Assembly: GCA_900313475.1 (NCBI GenBank)
Contig: OMRJ01000040.1
Span: forward strand, 1-7,720
Length of the DNA: 7,720 nt
Reading direction: 5' to 3'
Source of the DNA: an uncultured Eubacteriales bacterium
Lineage (GTDB): Bacteria; Bacillota; Clostridia; Oscillospirales; Acutalibacteraceae
Made by a program: the position numbers and the translations under genes. Position 1 is the first letter of the stretch. Every line of letters begins with the position of its first letter. The notes below the pieces were generated by a model, which did no database searches, had not been told where the DNA came from, and was given only the letters and a program-made list of their open reading frames with translations. Below, piece after piece: positions 1 to 5,873 of the stretch.

Positions 1-62
1 GCAACGGCTGCGAGCTTTGCACGCACATATGCCCGTTCGACGCTATAGTTAAGGAGGGTTGA
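1..62 (+). CDS. iorA: Indolepyruvate ferredoxin oxidoreductase alpha subunit, C-terminal end (partial)
   Basis: Only the last 19 codons and the TGA stop (60-62) lie in the window; complete codons begin at position 3. The visible tail reads NGCELCTHICPFDAIVKEG. It contains a CxxCxxxCP signature of a 4Fe-4S cluster, the motif that ends the large subunit of indolepyruvate:ferredoxin oxidoreductase. The identity rests mainly on the next gene, which is clearly the IorB subunit and starts 4 nt after this stop. IorA carries the thiamine diphosphate site and the ferredoxin-like domain, and with IorB converts aryl-pyruvates to aryl-acetyl-CoA while reducing ferredoxin. The iorB ribosome binding site (AAGGAGG, 51-57) lies inside these last codons, so translation of the two genes is probably coupled. 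Confidence 0.8.
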   Translation, partial: NGCELCTHICPFDAIVKEG

Positions 63-66
63 CAAA

Positions 67-639
67 ATGGAAACAAAAAGCATCATGATAGTGGGAGTCG
101 GCGGACAGGGTACGCTTCTTGCAAGCCGAATTCTCGGAAACGCCGTTATAAGCGAGGGTTACGATGTCAAGGTGTCGGAGGTTCACGGAATGAGCCAGCG
201 CGGCGGCAGCGTCGTGACATATGTCCGTTACGGAGAAAAAGTCAACTCGCCCATTATAGACAAGGGCGGCGCGGATATTATACTTGCGTTTGAAGAGCTT
301 GAAGCGCTCCGTGCGCTCCCCTATCTCAAAAAGGACGGCAAAATTATCGTCAACACTCAAAATATCGACCCGATGCCCGTTATTACGGGTGCCGCAAAAT
401 ACCCGGAACACATCGTTGATTCACTCAAAAACACGGGAGCGGACGTCACAGCCGTTGACGCGCTTGACCTTGCGATTAAATCGGGCAATATGAAGTCCGT
501 AAACGTTGTTCTTATCGGCGTTATGGCAAGAAACACCGCAATTAACGAGTCTGTATGGAAAGAGACGATAAAAAACACAGTCCCCGAAAAATTCCTCGAA
601 GCTAACCTCAAGGCGTTCGAGCTTGGATATAATTCGTAA
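67..639 (+). CDS. iorB: Indolepyruvate ferredoxin oxidoreductase beta subunit
   Basis: This 190-residue protein matches the small subunit of indolepyruvate:ferredoxin oxidoreductase, a single domain of the pyruvate-ferredoxin oxidoreductase gamma type. Visible hallmarks are the N-terminal nucleotide-binding-like motif GVGGQGTLLASRILG (about residues 10-24) and the family signature EVHGMSQRGGSV (about 38-49). The length is usual for IorB. The ATG at 67 is preceded by AAGGAGG with a 9-nt spacer, and the gene starts 4 nt after the iorA stop. In the cytoplasm it would form a complex with IorA that oxidatively decarboxylates indolepyruvate, phenylpyruvate or hydroxyphenylpyruvate to the matching acyl-CoA. 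Another 2-oxoacid oxidoreductase specificity cannot be fully excluded, but the HGMSQRGG motif and the preceding subunit favour IorB. Confidence 0.93.
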   Translation: METKSIMIVGVGGQGTLLASRILGNAVISEGYDVKVSEVHGMSQRGGSVVTYVRYGEKVNSPIIDKGGADIILAFEELEALRALPYLKKDGKIIVNTQNIDPMPVITGAAKYPEHIVDSLKNTGADVTAVDALDLAIKSGNMKSVNVVLIGVMARNTAINESVWKETIKNTVPEKFLEANLKAFELGYNS

Positions 640-653
640 AGGAGTAAAAAAGT

Positions 654-1817
654 ATGAAAGAACTCAATAAAAAGACCGAGTGTCTCACCGATTCGGTCAT
701 TCGCCGTATGACCCGTATTTCAATGGAATGCGGCGCAATAAACCTTTCTCAGGGCTTCCCCGATTTCGACCCGCCCGAATTTATCATGAAACGCCTTGCC
801 GAGGTCGCAACAGCGGGCCCTCACCAGTACACCCCCACATGGGGCGCTTCAAACTACCGCGCGGCGGTTGCCGAAAAGGTCGGCAAATTTATGGGACTTC
901 CGATAAATCCCGACGAGAACGTTCTCGGCACGGTCGGCAGCACCGAGGCTATGATGGCTACTCTTATGGCAATCACGAACCCCGGCGACAAAATAGTCAT
1001 CTTCTCCCCCTATTTCGAGAACTACGCCGCACAGAGCATTTTCAACTCCGTGGAGCCTGTTTTCGTTCCGCTTAACCCGCCCGCGTTTACCTTTGACGCG
1101 GACAGGCTTGAAGAAGCATTCAAAGATCCGAAAACAAAGGCTATGATCCTCTGCAACCCCTCAAACCCCTCAGGCAGAGTATTCACGAAGGATGAACTTC
1201 AAACGATTGCCGACCTCGCTATTAAGTACGATGTTATCATAATCACCGACGAAGTGTATGAACACATCATTTTTGAACCGCACAAGCACACATATATCGC
1301 CGCACTTCCCGGAATGTGGGAGAGAACAATCTGCTGCTCCTCGCTTTCAAAAACATATTCCATCACCGGCTGGCGGCTCGGCTATATCGTGGCGGACAGG
1401 CCCCTTATGGACAGATGTAAAAAGGTGCACGACTTCCTTACCGTGTGCGCTCCCTCGCCGCTGCAAGAAGCTGTCATTCCAGGACTCAAAGCTCCCATGA
1501 GCTACTATAAAGAACTTCAGGATCACTACACGCATATGCGCGATATCTTCGTCGGCGGACTTAAAGACCTCGGCTTCACCTTCACCGAACCCGAAGGCTC
1601 GTACTTCATGATGGTCGATATCTCCGATTTTTCCAAGGGCAAGAGCGACGTCGAATTCTGCGAGGAGCTCGCAAGAAAAGTCGGCGTTGCAGCCGTCCCC
1701 GGCTCGAGCTTCTTCAACGAGGATGTCAACCACCTCGCCCGTTTCCACTTCGCAAAGAAGGACGAAACACTGTACGAAGCCCTCAACCGCCTCGCTGATA
1801 TCAGGAAGAAAATGTAA
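654..1817 (+). CDS. PLP-dependent class I/II aminotransferase, probably aromatic
   Basis: This 387-residue protein has a complete fold-type I aminotransferase. Landmarks in order are LSQGFPDFDPP (31-41), the cofactor-binding NPSNPSGRV (168-176, Asn168), TDEVYE (198-203, Asp199 and Tyr202), the PLP-linking lysine in SSLSKTYSITGWRLGY (Lys233, with Arg241 downstream), and Arg363 in LARFHFA, expected to bind the substrate carboxylate. The SQGFPDF and YTPTWG segments resemble the kynurenine/methionine/aromatic aminotransferase branch. The ATG at 654 has an AAAGGAG site (638-644) and lies 14 nt after iorB, so it is very likely co-transcribed. The context suggests that it deaminates Trp, Phe or Tyr to the aryl-pyruvates used by IorAB; the true amino donor is not settled by sequence. 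No damage or missing key residue is seen. Confidence 0.9.
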   Translation: MKELNKKTECLTDSVIRRMTRISMECGAINLSQGFPDFDPPEFIMKRLAEVATAGPHQYTPTWGASNYRAAVAEKVGKFMGLPINPDENVLGTVGSTEAMMATLMAITNPGDKIVIFSPYFENYAAQSIFNSVEPVFVPLNPPAFTFDADRLEEAFKDPKTKAMILCNPSNPSGRVFTKDELQTIADLAIKYDVIIITDEVYEHIIFEPHKHTYIAALPGMWERTICCSSLSKTYSITGWRLGYIVADRPLMDRCKKVHDFLTVCAPSPLQEAVIPGLKAPMSYYKELQDHYTHMRDIFVGGLKDLGFTFTEPEGSYFMMVDISDFSKGKSDVEFCEELARKVGVAAVPGSSFFNEDVNHLARFHFAKKDETLYEALNRLADIRKKM

Positions 1818-1828
1818 TAGTGCCTAAC

Positions 1829-1890
1829 AAAAAAGGACACTCCTCAAAGTAAATGCCAATGCATTTTTCTGAGGAGTGTTATTTATTTAT
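1829..1890. terminator. Bidirectional intrinsic terminator between convergent units
   Basis: A perfect 10-bp inverted repeat, ACACTCCTCA (1837-1846) and TGAGGAGTGT (1870-1879), encloses a second perfect 6-bp stem, AAATGC/GCATTT (1851-1856 and 1861-1866) with loop CAAT. On the plus strand it is followed by a T-rich tail (1878-1890). On the minus strand the stem is followed by CC and six T (complement of 1829-1836). It lies 20 nt after the aminotransferase stop and about 35 nt past the SIR2-like gene stop, so it can end both convergent transcripts. Confidence 0.85.
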
Positions 1891-1914
1891 GAGGGGGAAC
1901 AAAACGATATGGCT

Positions 1915-3165
1915 TTAACACTGTGCTTTTTTGTTTTCTGTCAATTCCTTTAATCGTAAAACAATTTCTTTAAAAGCATCACGCGAATCTTCCTTCTCAA
2001 CTCTTATGTTAATTATTTGTTTATTCAAAGATAAAAGATTAACAACCTCGCCTTTGTTATAGTTACAATCATAAATTACCTTTTTCTCAAAAAAAGTATA
2101 TGAGGAAAAAGCAACGCATTCGTTGAAGTTTAAGTAGATCATTTTTCTATCAGGATTGCTTTTTAACCATTCGGCAATAATAGAGTTAATGTGGTTATCT
2201 TCCAAATTAAATTTATAACCAACTACAACTAAAAAAGTTGTATCTTTCATCTTTTCAATAAATCTCGCGAACTCGTTTATTTGTCGGCTGCATATAACTG
2301 GTTTTACGCCGCTTGGAATCAAAATAAACGGCAAGATAGTGTGATTATTGCTATATGCATCTTTTATTTTTTCATTTTCATTTTTGCTATCAAACACCAA
2401 TAAATCTGTGGCGTCTTCAAACCATGTTAGTTTTCCGTGCAAATAAACGATATCTTGACATCCTGTCTGTTCAGCCAACTCCGTATAATTTGTCGTTACA
2501 ATGTTTGCGTTTAATTGACTACTCTCAACAACAGCGTAGTAACTGTTTTCATTCACACTAGAATATTTTTTCTGCCAAAAATTTAGTATATCATCGAAAC
2601 AGTATCCTTTTTTATTGATATCTTCTCCCAAGGATTTTAGCATATCGAAAAAAACCGTCCAGTAGGCATTTAGTACTCTTTTAGCATTAGCGTTCAATCT
2701 TATTTCTTGTGTATTTGAATCAAAACTGATATTTTTAAGTGAATTAAACTTTTCATCCAAAGTATCAAAAAAAACAGCATTGTCTAGAAAAAATTTACAG
2801 ACGCCATTTTTGTTTTGCGTGTCCCTTTTTAATAAATTATACCATTCTTTGCATTTATTGGAAAGCTCTTTTTTACTATCATCGTCTTGCAGTGTTCCCT
2901 GAGTATAAGCAATGCAATAGTCAATATATTTTTTTTCAATACCACTTTTTGCTGCTTCATACTGATAATCATAAACTGTTTGAATAAACACCTTCCTGCT
3001 GTTTGGATGGACTAATGAAAAGGAAGATTGATTTTCGCCCAAGATTTCTTTTATCTGTTTCGAATATTTATTTGTCAGCAAACTTTTTGCAAAATCTGCA
3101 CCTGACTTTAATTTTTCGTCAGCATCGGTATCAGCACCTGAACCAAATAAAAAAGTGACTTGCAT
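1915..3165 (-). CDS. SIR2-family protein (putative NAD+-consuming enzyme)
   Basis: This 416-residue protein has the landmarks of the divergent bacterial SIR2-like domain. They are an N-terminal nucleotide-binding stretch FLFGSGAD (5-12), IVTTNYTE (222-229) with the expected catalytic Asn226, YLHGK (241-245) with the expected catalytic His243, and FLVVVGYKFNLEDNHIN (311-327), the GYSF-D-HIN type motif near the end of the fold. In known phage-defence proteins this domain hydrolyses NAD+; whether this one does is inference. No extra effector domain, signal peptide or TM segment is visible, although residues about 30-210 form a charged, probably helical insertion. The ATG at 3165 has GGGAGGT with a good spacer and follows the upstream gene's stop by 18 nt, so it is the last gene of a three-gene operon. 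Its base composition is visibly AT-rich compared with iorB and the aminotransferase. Confidence 0.82.
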   Translation of the reverse strand: MQVTFLFGSGADTDADEKLKSGADFAKSLLTNKYSKQIKEILGENQSSFSLVHPNSRKVFIQTVYDYQYEAAKSGIEKKYIDYCIAYTQGTLQDDDSKKELSNKCKEWYNLLKRDTQNKNGVCKFFLDNAVFFDTLDEKFNSLKNISFDSNTQEIRLNANAKRVLNAYWTVFFDMLKSLGEDINKKGYCFDDILNFWQKKYSSVNENSYYAVVESSQLNANIVTTNYTELAEQTGCQDIVYLHGKLTWFEDATDLLVFDSKNENEKIKDAYSNNHTILPFILIPSGVKPVICSRQINEFARFIEKMKDTTFLVVVGYKFNLEDNHINSIIAEWLKSNPDRKMIYLNFNECVAFSSYTFFEKKVIYDCNYNKGEVVNLLSLNKQIINIRVEKEDSRDAFKEIVLRLKELTENKKAQC

Positions 3166-3183
3166 TTGAATTACCTCCCCAAA

Positions 3184-4821
3184 TTAATCAAATGTCAACC
3201 ACATCGCAGGTCGAACACAAATATCTTCACGATTAACACTGTCACCGTTATCTAAAAGATTTCCGTTATGCAAACAATAAGAAGCTGATGATGAAATTAA
3301 TCCTCGCGATCTAAGCCACCAAAAACAAGTTTTCTCACCATTTTTTTCAGACATAACACCGGTAAAGGCACCATGTGCTATTGCATATGCAGTCGGTGCG
3401 CACTTTCGATCAGAGAATTTTAAATAATTTTCGACTTCCGTTTTGTCAAGCAGAAACAACTTGTCTGTCGTCGTATTACCCAAATAATTCGAGACGGATG
3501 TGCTCTGTATCAAATCCTGTTCATGTTGTGAAAATGCGGTTTTTAAAAAATCTTTGTTTAACCATTCACGCAAGGAACAATTTTCCCATGTGGTATCAAT
3601 AAGCACTGTATTGAACGGTTTGCAATCAAGGGCTTTTTTACTTATGACAAGTATTTTATTATCTTCTTTTGCAAGCACATGCCATTCAATCGGTTTTTTT
3701 CCGTTTGCTGATTTGTTATCCTGTTCATATGTTCCAAACAAAATAACATTTCCGACTTCTACATTTGAAAAGAGTTTTCCGCTTTTCCATAATTCATCTG
3801 CTTTCTCATTACTGTCCTTATACTTACCCAACTGAACAAATCCCGAATAAGCAACAGCAAAATTTCCGGCATTCATTTCTTCCATCGCAGTAGTGTATTG
3901 TCTGTTTTTGGCAATGGCACTGTTGATAACACTTACAAGCACTACAACCGTAATAATACAAGCAGCAGATATACTCGAAATATTAATTATTTTTTTATTT
4001 CTTTTCTTTCTTCTCTTTTCTTCCGCTTGCCGTGCTTCGAGTATTGTCTGTTTTAACTCCTCACGCAATTTTTTGCACTCTTTTGCTTTATCATCCGCGT
4101 CTTTCCAGCCGTGAATCGAGTTAAATAAGGCAATCGCTTTGTCATAACCGTCTACGCTGTTCAATTGCATTTTTGTAACTGCGTCATCGTAAACAGCGTC
4201 GTTTATATGCGCCTGTGCTTTATCCGGCGTTATTGATTCAAGAAAATCATGTGCGCAACCGCATCTGCGACAGTGTTTATCTCTGACAAGGCTGTTTGCG
4301 CCGCCGCAGCTGCAAAGCCACAGGTCTTTATATTCACACACGGCATAAACACACTTGTCGTTCGTAAGTTTTTTAAACTCCGATGCCGTATCGTTATTCC
4401 ACCCGTCTGTTTTGCAAAGTAAGTGTTGTTCCGGAACGCTTTCGGAATAATCAAGGTTCACTTCACCGACCGTGTTGTCAGCGTAAACGACCTCATCGAC
4501 ATGCACGGAAAATGACCGAACCGCATTGTCATGTAATAATATAGGTGTTTTTGCTCCGAATTCCTCGTCTATATGACTGCAAAAATCAAGATACTGATAT
4601 TTCACAGGTTCGCTTGCTTCTTTACCCGTCACATAATAGGCTTTCAGTGTAACACTGAGAGCTTTTATTTCTTTATCGCTTATGTTTCGAAATTTAAGCT
4701 GAACAAAAACACGGTTCGTATTATTATCCAGTGTAAGAACACCCGCTTCGATTATAACGGGACTGCCCTCCGCGTACAGATTTTTAGGCAAGCTGAAAAG
4801 CTTTGTATATCTCTCCGACAT
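3184..4821 (-). CDS. Zinc-ribbon, TPR-like, single-TM protein with DUF6273-like C-terminal domain
   Basis: This 545-residue protein (counted from the ATG at 4821) has five parts. Residues 1-140 look like a beta-rich domain. A zinc ribbon with CxC (170, 172) and CxxC (184, 187) follows. A TPR-like stretch lies at about 224-255, with a matching second one at about 310-346 (pattern Y..A...F..L..YKD...KA.EL). A basic segment EEKRRKKRNKK (about 267-277) precedes one membrane helix (about 278-303). The C-terminal domain (about 356-545) has GNVILFGTYEQ, IEWHVLAKE, SLREWLN, FWWLRSRG and VRPAMWL. That pattern matches the DUF6273 family, related in look to formylglycine-generating-enzyme/C-type-lectin folds. 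The basic residues suggest the zinc-ribbon side is cytoplasmic and the C-terminal domain outside. A GTG at 4830 would add three residues, but GAGGGG at about 8 nt favours ATG 4821. The molecular function is unknown. Confidence 0.85.
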   Translation of the reverse strand: MSERYTKLFSLPKNLYAEGSPVIIEAGVLTLDNNTNRVFVQLKFRNISDKEIKALSVTLKAYYVTGKEASEPVKYQYLDFCSHIDEEFGAKTPILLHDNAVRSFSVHVDEVVYADNTVGEVNLDYSESVPEQHLLCKTDGWNNDTASEFKKLTNDKCVYAVCEYKDLWLCSCGGANSLVRDKHCRRCGCAHDFLESITPDKAQAHINDAVYDDAVTKMQLNSVDGYDKAIALFNSIHGWKDADDKAKECKKLREELKQTILEARQAEEKRRKKRNKKIINISSISAACIITVVVLVSVINSAIAKNRQYTTAMEEMNAGNFAVAYSGFVQLGKYKDSNEKADELWKSGKLFSNVEVGNVILFGTYEQDNKSANGKKPIEWHVLAKEDNKILVISKKALDCKPFNTVLIDTTWENCSLREWLNKDFLKTAFSQHEQDLIQSTSVSNYLGNTTTDKLFLLDKTEVENYLKFSDRKCAPTAYAIAHGAFTGVMSEKNGEKTCFWWLRSRGLISSSASYCLHNGNLLDNGDSVNREDICVRPAMWLTFD

Positions 4822-4840
4822 CTCTCTCACCCCTCAAAAC

Positions 4841-5095
4841 TCATATTTCCGGCAATTCTTCCGGCGTGGGTTCGGAAATTTTTTCCTCGATAATCTGCTT
4901 TCCTCTGTCGGGAAGCGCAATTACCATAAGATATCCGACGATTCCGAGAGCGGTTGTTCCGCAGCAAAAACACCACCAAAAATATTTTTTGCCGTCGTGT
5001 CCCTTTTGATATGCAATATCCTCAAAAACCTTTGCTATCGCATAATCAAAAGCAAGAACAATAATCGCACCCAAAATTGATAAAAGAATAGCCAT
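4841..5095 (-). CDS. Small two-helix membrane protein of unknown function
   Basis: This 84-residue protein has two hydrophobic segments (about 3-21 and 40-61) joined by a polar loop with AYQKGHDGKKYFWWCFCCG, then an acidic proline-containing tail ending TPEELPEI. The KGxDGKKYFW...GxxGYLxVxALPDR pattern occurs in small Clostridia proteins that I recognise only as a type; no function is known to me. The ATG at 5095 has AAAGGAGT upstream with a 7-nt spacer. It is the first gene of the operon and reads from a consensus promoter at 5129-5157. Its stop is 19 nt before the start of the zinc-ribbon/DUF6273-like gene, so the two are very likely co-expressed and may act together at the membrane. Confidence 0.82.
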   Translation of the reverse strand: MAILLSILGAIIVLAFDYAIAKVFEDIAYQKGHDGKKYFWWCFCCGTTALGIVGYLMVIALPDRGKQIIEEKISEPTPEELPEI

Positions 5096-5128
5096 AAATT
5101 TTTACTCCTTTTATTATATTGCAAGATG

Positions 5129-5157
5129 ATTATAGAACAGATTGTTCTAATTGTCAA
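5129..5157 (-). promoter_or_regulatory. Consensus sigma-A promoter of the three-gene SIR2 operon
   Basis: On the minus strand there is a perfect TTGACA -35 (5152-5157) and a perfect TATAAT -10 (5129-5134), separated by exactly 17 bp (5135-5151). The spacer holds nearly all of one AGAACA-type operator (5134-5148), so a bound repressor would cover the promoter directly. The start codon of the first gene is about 34 nt beyond the -10. Such a perfect promoter is expected to be very strong unless repressed. Confidence 0.85.
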
Positions 5158-5173
5158 TAGAACAATCTGTTCT
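5134..5173. promoter_or_regulatory. Paired palindromic operators in the divergent promoter region
   Basis: Two 15-bp sites, AGAACAGATTGTTCT (5134-5148) and AGAACAATCTGTTCT (5159-5173), each have AGAACA/TGTTCT arms around 3 bp. The second is the exact reverse complement of the first, so the whole region is one large inverted repeat. Their centres (5141 and 5166) are 25 bp apart. They lie between the operon on the minus strand and the 67-residue XRE gene on the plus strand. The XRE protein is the likely ligand, which would make it a repressor of both itself and the operon. Confidence 0.8.
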
Positions 5174-5181
5174 GCTATATA
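5151..5181 (+). promoter_or_regulatory. Probable promoter of the first XRE gene
   Basis: On the plus strand a TTGTCA -35-like hexamer (5151-5156) is followed by an extended -10, TG-C-TATATA (5173-5181), with a longer than ideal 19-bp spacer. A TATAAT also occurs at 5178-5183 but would need a 21-bp spacer. The -35 is the same DNA, read on the other strand, as the -35 of the opposing operon promoter. The right-hand operator (5159-5173) covers most of the spacer, consistent with autorepression. Confidence 0.55.
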
Positions 5182-5201
5182 ATTTTTTGTGGTGATGTCA
5201 T

Positions 5202-5405
5202 TTGAAATTCACAAGAATTCGTGATTTAAGAGAAGACGCAGATTTAACACAGACAGAGCTCGGAAAGCAAATCAATTTACCGCAGCGAACATATGCATAT
5301 TACGAAAGCGGCGAACGCACCGTGCCGCCGGAGGTCTTAATTGCACTTGCAGATTTTTATAATGTCTCGGTCGATTACATACTCGGCCGCACCGATACGA
5401 AATAA
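5202..5405 (+). CDS. XRE-family helix-turn-helix regulator (67 aa)
   Basis: This 67-residue single-domain Cro/CI-type DNA-binding protein has its HTH in residues about 4-60. The recognisable core is DLTQTELGKQINLPQRTYAYYESGERTVP, quoted here in pieces: LTQTELGKQINLP (15-27) then RTYAYYESGERTVP (29-42). The family ending VSVDYILGRTD follows. No ligand or dimerisation domain is present. The start is TTG at 5202; an in-frame TGA at 5193-5195 excludes any longer start, and GGTGAT (5191-5196) fits a ribosome binding site at 5 nt. The gene is divergent from the SIR2 operon, with two palindromic operators between them, so it is the probable repressor of that operon and of itself. Confidence 0.9.
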   Translation: MKFTRIRDLREDADLTQTELGKQINLPQRTYAYYESGERTVPPEVLIALADFYNVSVDYILGRTDTK

Positions 5406-5490
5406 ACACGAATTTTTGTTTGCGCACATTTTACACATTATTTTTTTCATGTTATTACGCTTTTAACTTGTTTTGTTGTTGTAATATTAT

Positions 5491-5559
5491 TATAGGTCAA
5501 ATTGACCTATATGCCAATAGGTCAATTTCACCATATTTCTATTAGGTCATTTTGACATA
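5491..5559. promoter_or_regulatory. Three tandem AGGTCA-type operators before the second XRE gene
   Basis: Site 1 is a perfect palindrome spanning 5491-5511 with core TAGGTCAAATTGACCTA. Site 2 (5517-5535) has a perfect left arm ATAGGTCAA and a degenerate right arm TTCACC. Site 3 (5543-5559) is TAGGTCA, TTT, TGACATA. The centres are at 5501, 5526 and 5551, exactly 25 bp apart. The half-sites differ from the AGAACA operators upstream of the first XRE gene, so a different repressor, most simply the second XRE protein, should bind them. Site 3 overlaps the probable -10 of that gene. Confidence 0.75.
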
Positions 5560-5561
5560 AT
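5553..5561 (+). promoter_or_regulatory. Possible extended -10 promoter of the second XRE gene
   Basis: TG-A-CATAAT (5553-5561) resembles an extended -10 and lies within operator 3, but no convincing -35 sits 16-18 bp upstream. An alternative promoter further up is TTTAAC (5462-5467), 17 bp, TATTAT (5485-5490), which would place all three operators in the transcribed leader. The sequence alone does not decide between them. Confidence 0.35.
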
Positions 5562-5578
5562 ATATACAGGGTGATAAA

Positions 5579-5824
5579 ATGGACATCGGCAAAAGACTAC
5601 AGGATTTACGCCGTGAGCGCGGATACACACAGGTAAAAATGCAAATGCTCACCGGAATAGACCAAAGTGATTATTCTAAAATAGAACGCGGACACCGCTA
5701 TTATACATTTGAGCAGTGCATAAAAATCGCAAAAGCCCTCAACACAAGTATGGATTATCTTGCAGGTCTTACAGACGAAAAGACACCATATATACGTCGT
5801 ATCACAGAAGCGGAAACAAAATAG
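5579..5824 (+). CDS. XRE-family helix-turn-helix regulator (81 aa)
   Basis: This 81-residue protein is a second Cro/CI-type HTH. The domain covers residues about 3-66, with the core GYTQVKMQMLTGIDQSDYSK (15-34) followed by IERGHRYY, and ends with MDYLAGLTDE. A short charged tail follows. The ATG at 5579 has GGGTGAT just upstream (about 5570-5575), a ribosome binding site resembling that of the first XRE gene. It has its own promoter region with three AGGTCA-type operators, so autoregulation is likely. It ends at a strong terminator and is convergent with the symporter. No toxin or other partner lies immediately beside it, so its target outside this window, if any, is unknown. Confidence 0.9.
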   Translation: MDIGKRLQDLRRERGYTQVKMQMLTGIDQSDYSKIERGHRYYTFEQCIKIAKALNTSMDYLAGLTDEKTPYIRRITEAETK

Positions 5825-5827
5825 AAA

Positions 5828-5873
5828 ACTTCGCCGTTTTGACACAAAATCAAAATCGGCGAAGTATTTTTTT
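5828..5873 (+). terminator. Intrinsic terminator after the second XRE gene
   Basis: The stem ACTTCGCCG (5828-5836) pairs with CGGCGAAGT (5857-5865) and continues as TTTTGA (5837-5842) with TCAAAA (5850-5855) after a one-base bulge, closing on loop CACAAAA. Seven T follow (5867-5873). It starts 4 nt after the XRE stop and its tail runs into the stop codon of the convergent symporter gene. On the minus strand the U tract is shorter (TTTT then C), so it may also help end the symporter transcript. Confidence 0.85.

Noticed and set aside
1323..1333. AGAACAATCTG, matching most of the XRE operator, inside the aminotransferase gene
   Set aside because: The right arm is missing (CTGCTG instead of TGTTCT) and it lies within a coding region, so it is probably chance.
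5202..5824. A toxin-antitoxin pair formed by the two XRE genes
   Set aside because: Both proteins are plain DNA-binding domains, each with its own promoter and operators, and no toxin-like gene lies next to either.
1837..5865. Insertion ends or attachment repeats around the AT-rich block
   Set aside because: I compared the two terminator regions by eye and found no shared direct or inverted repeat, and no transposase or integrase is present.
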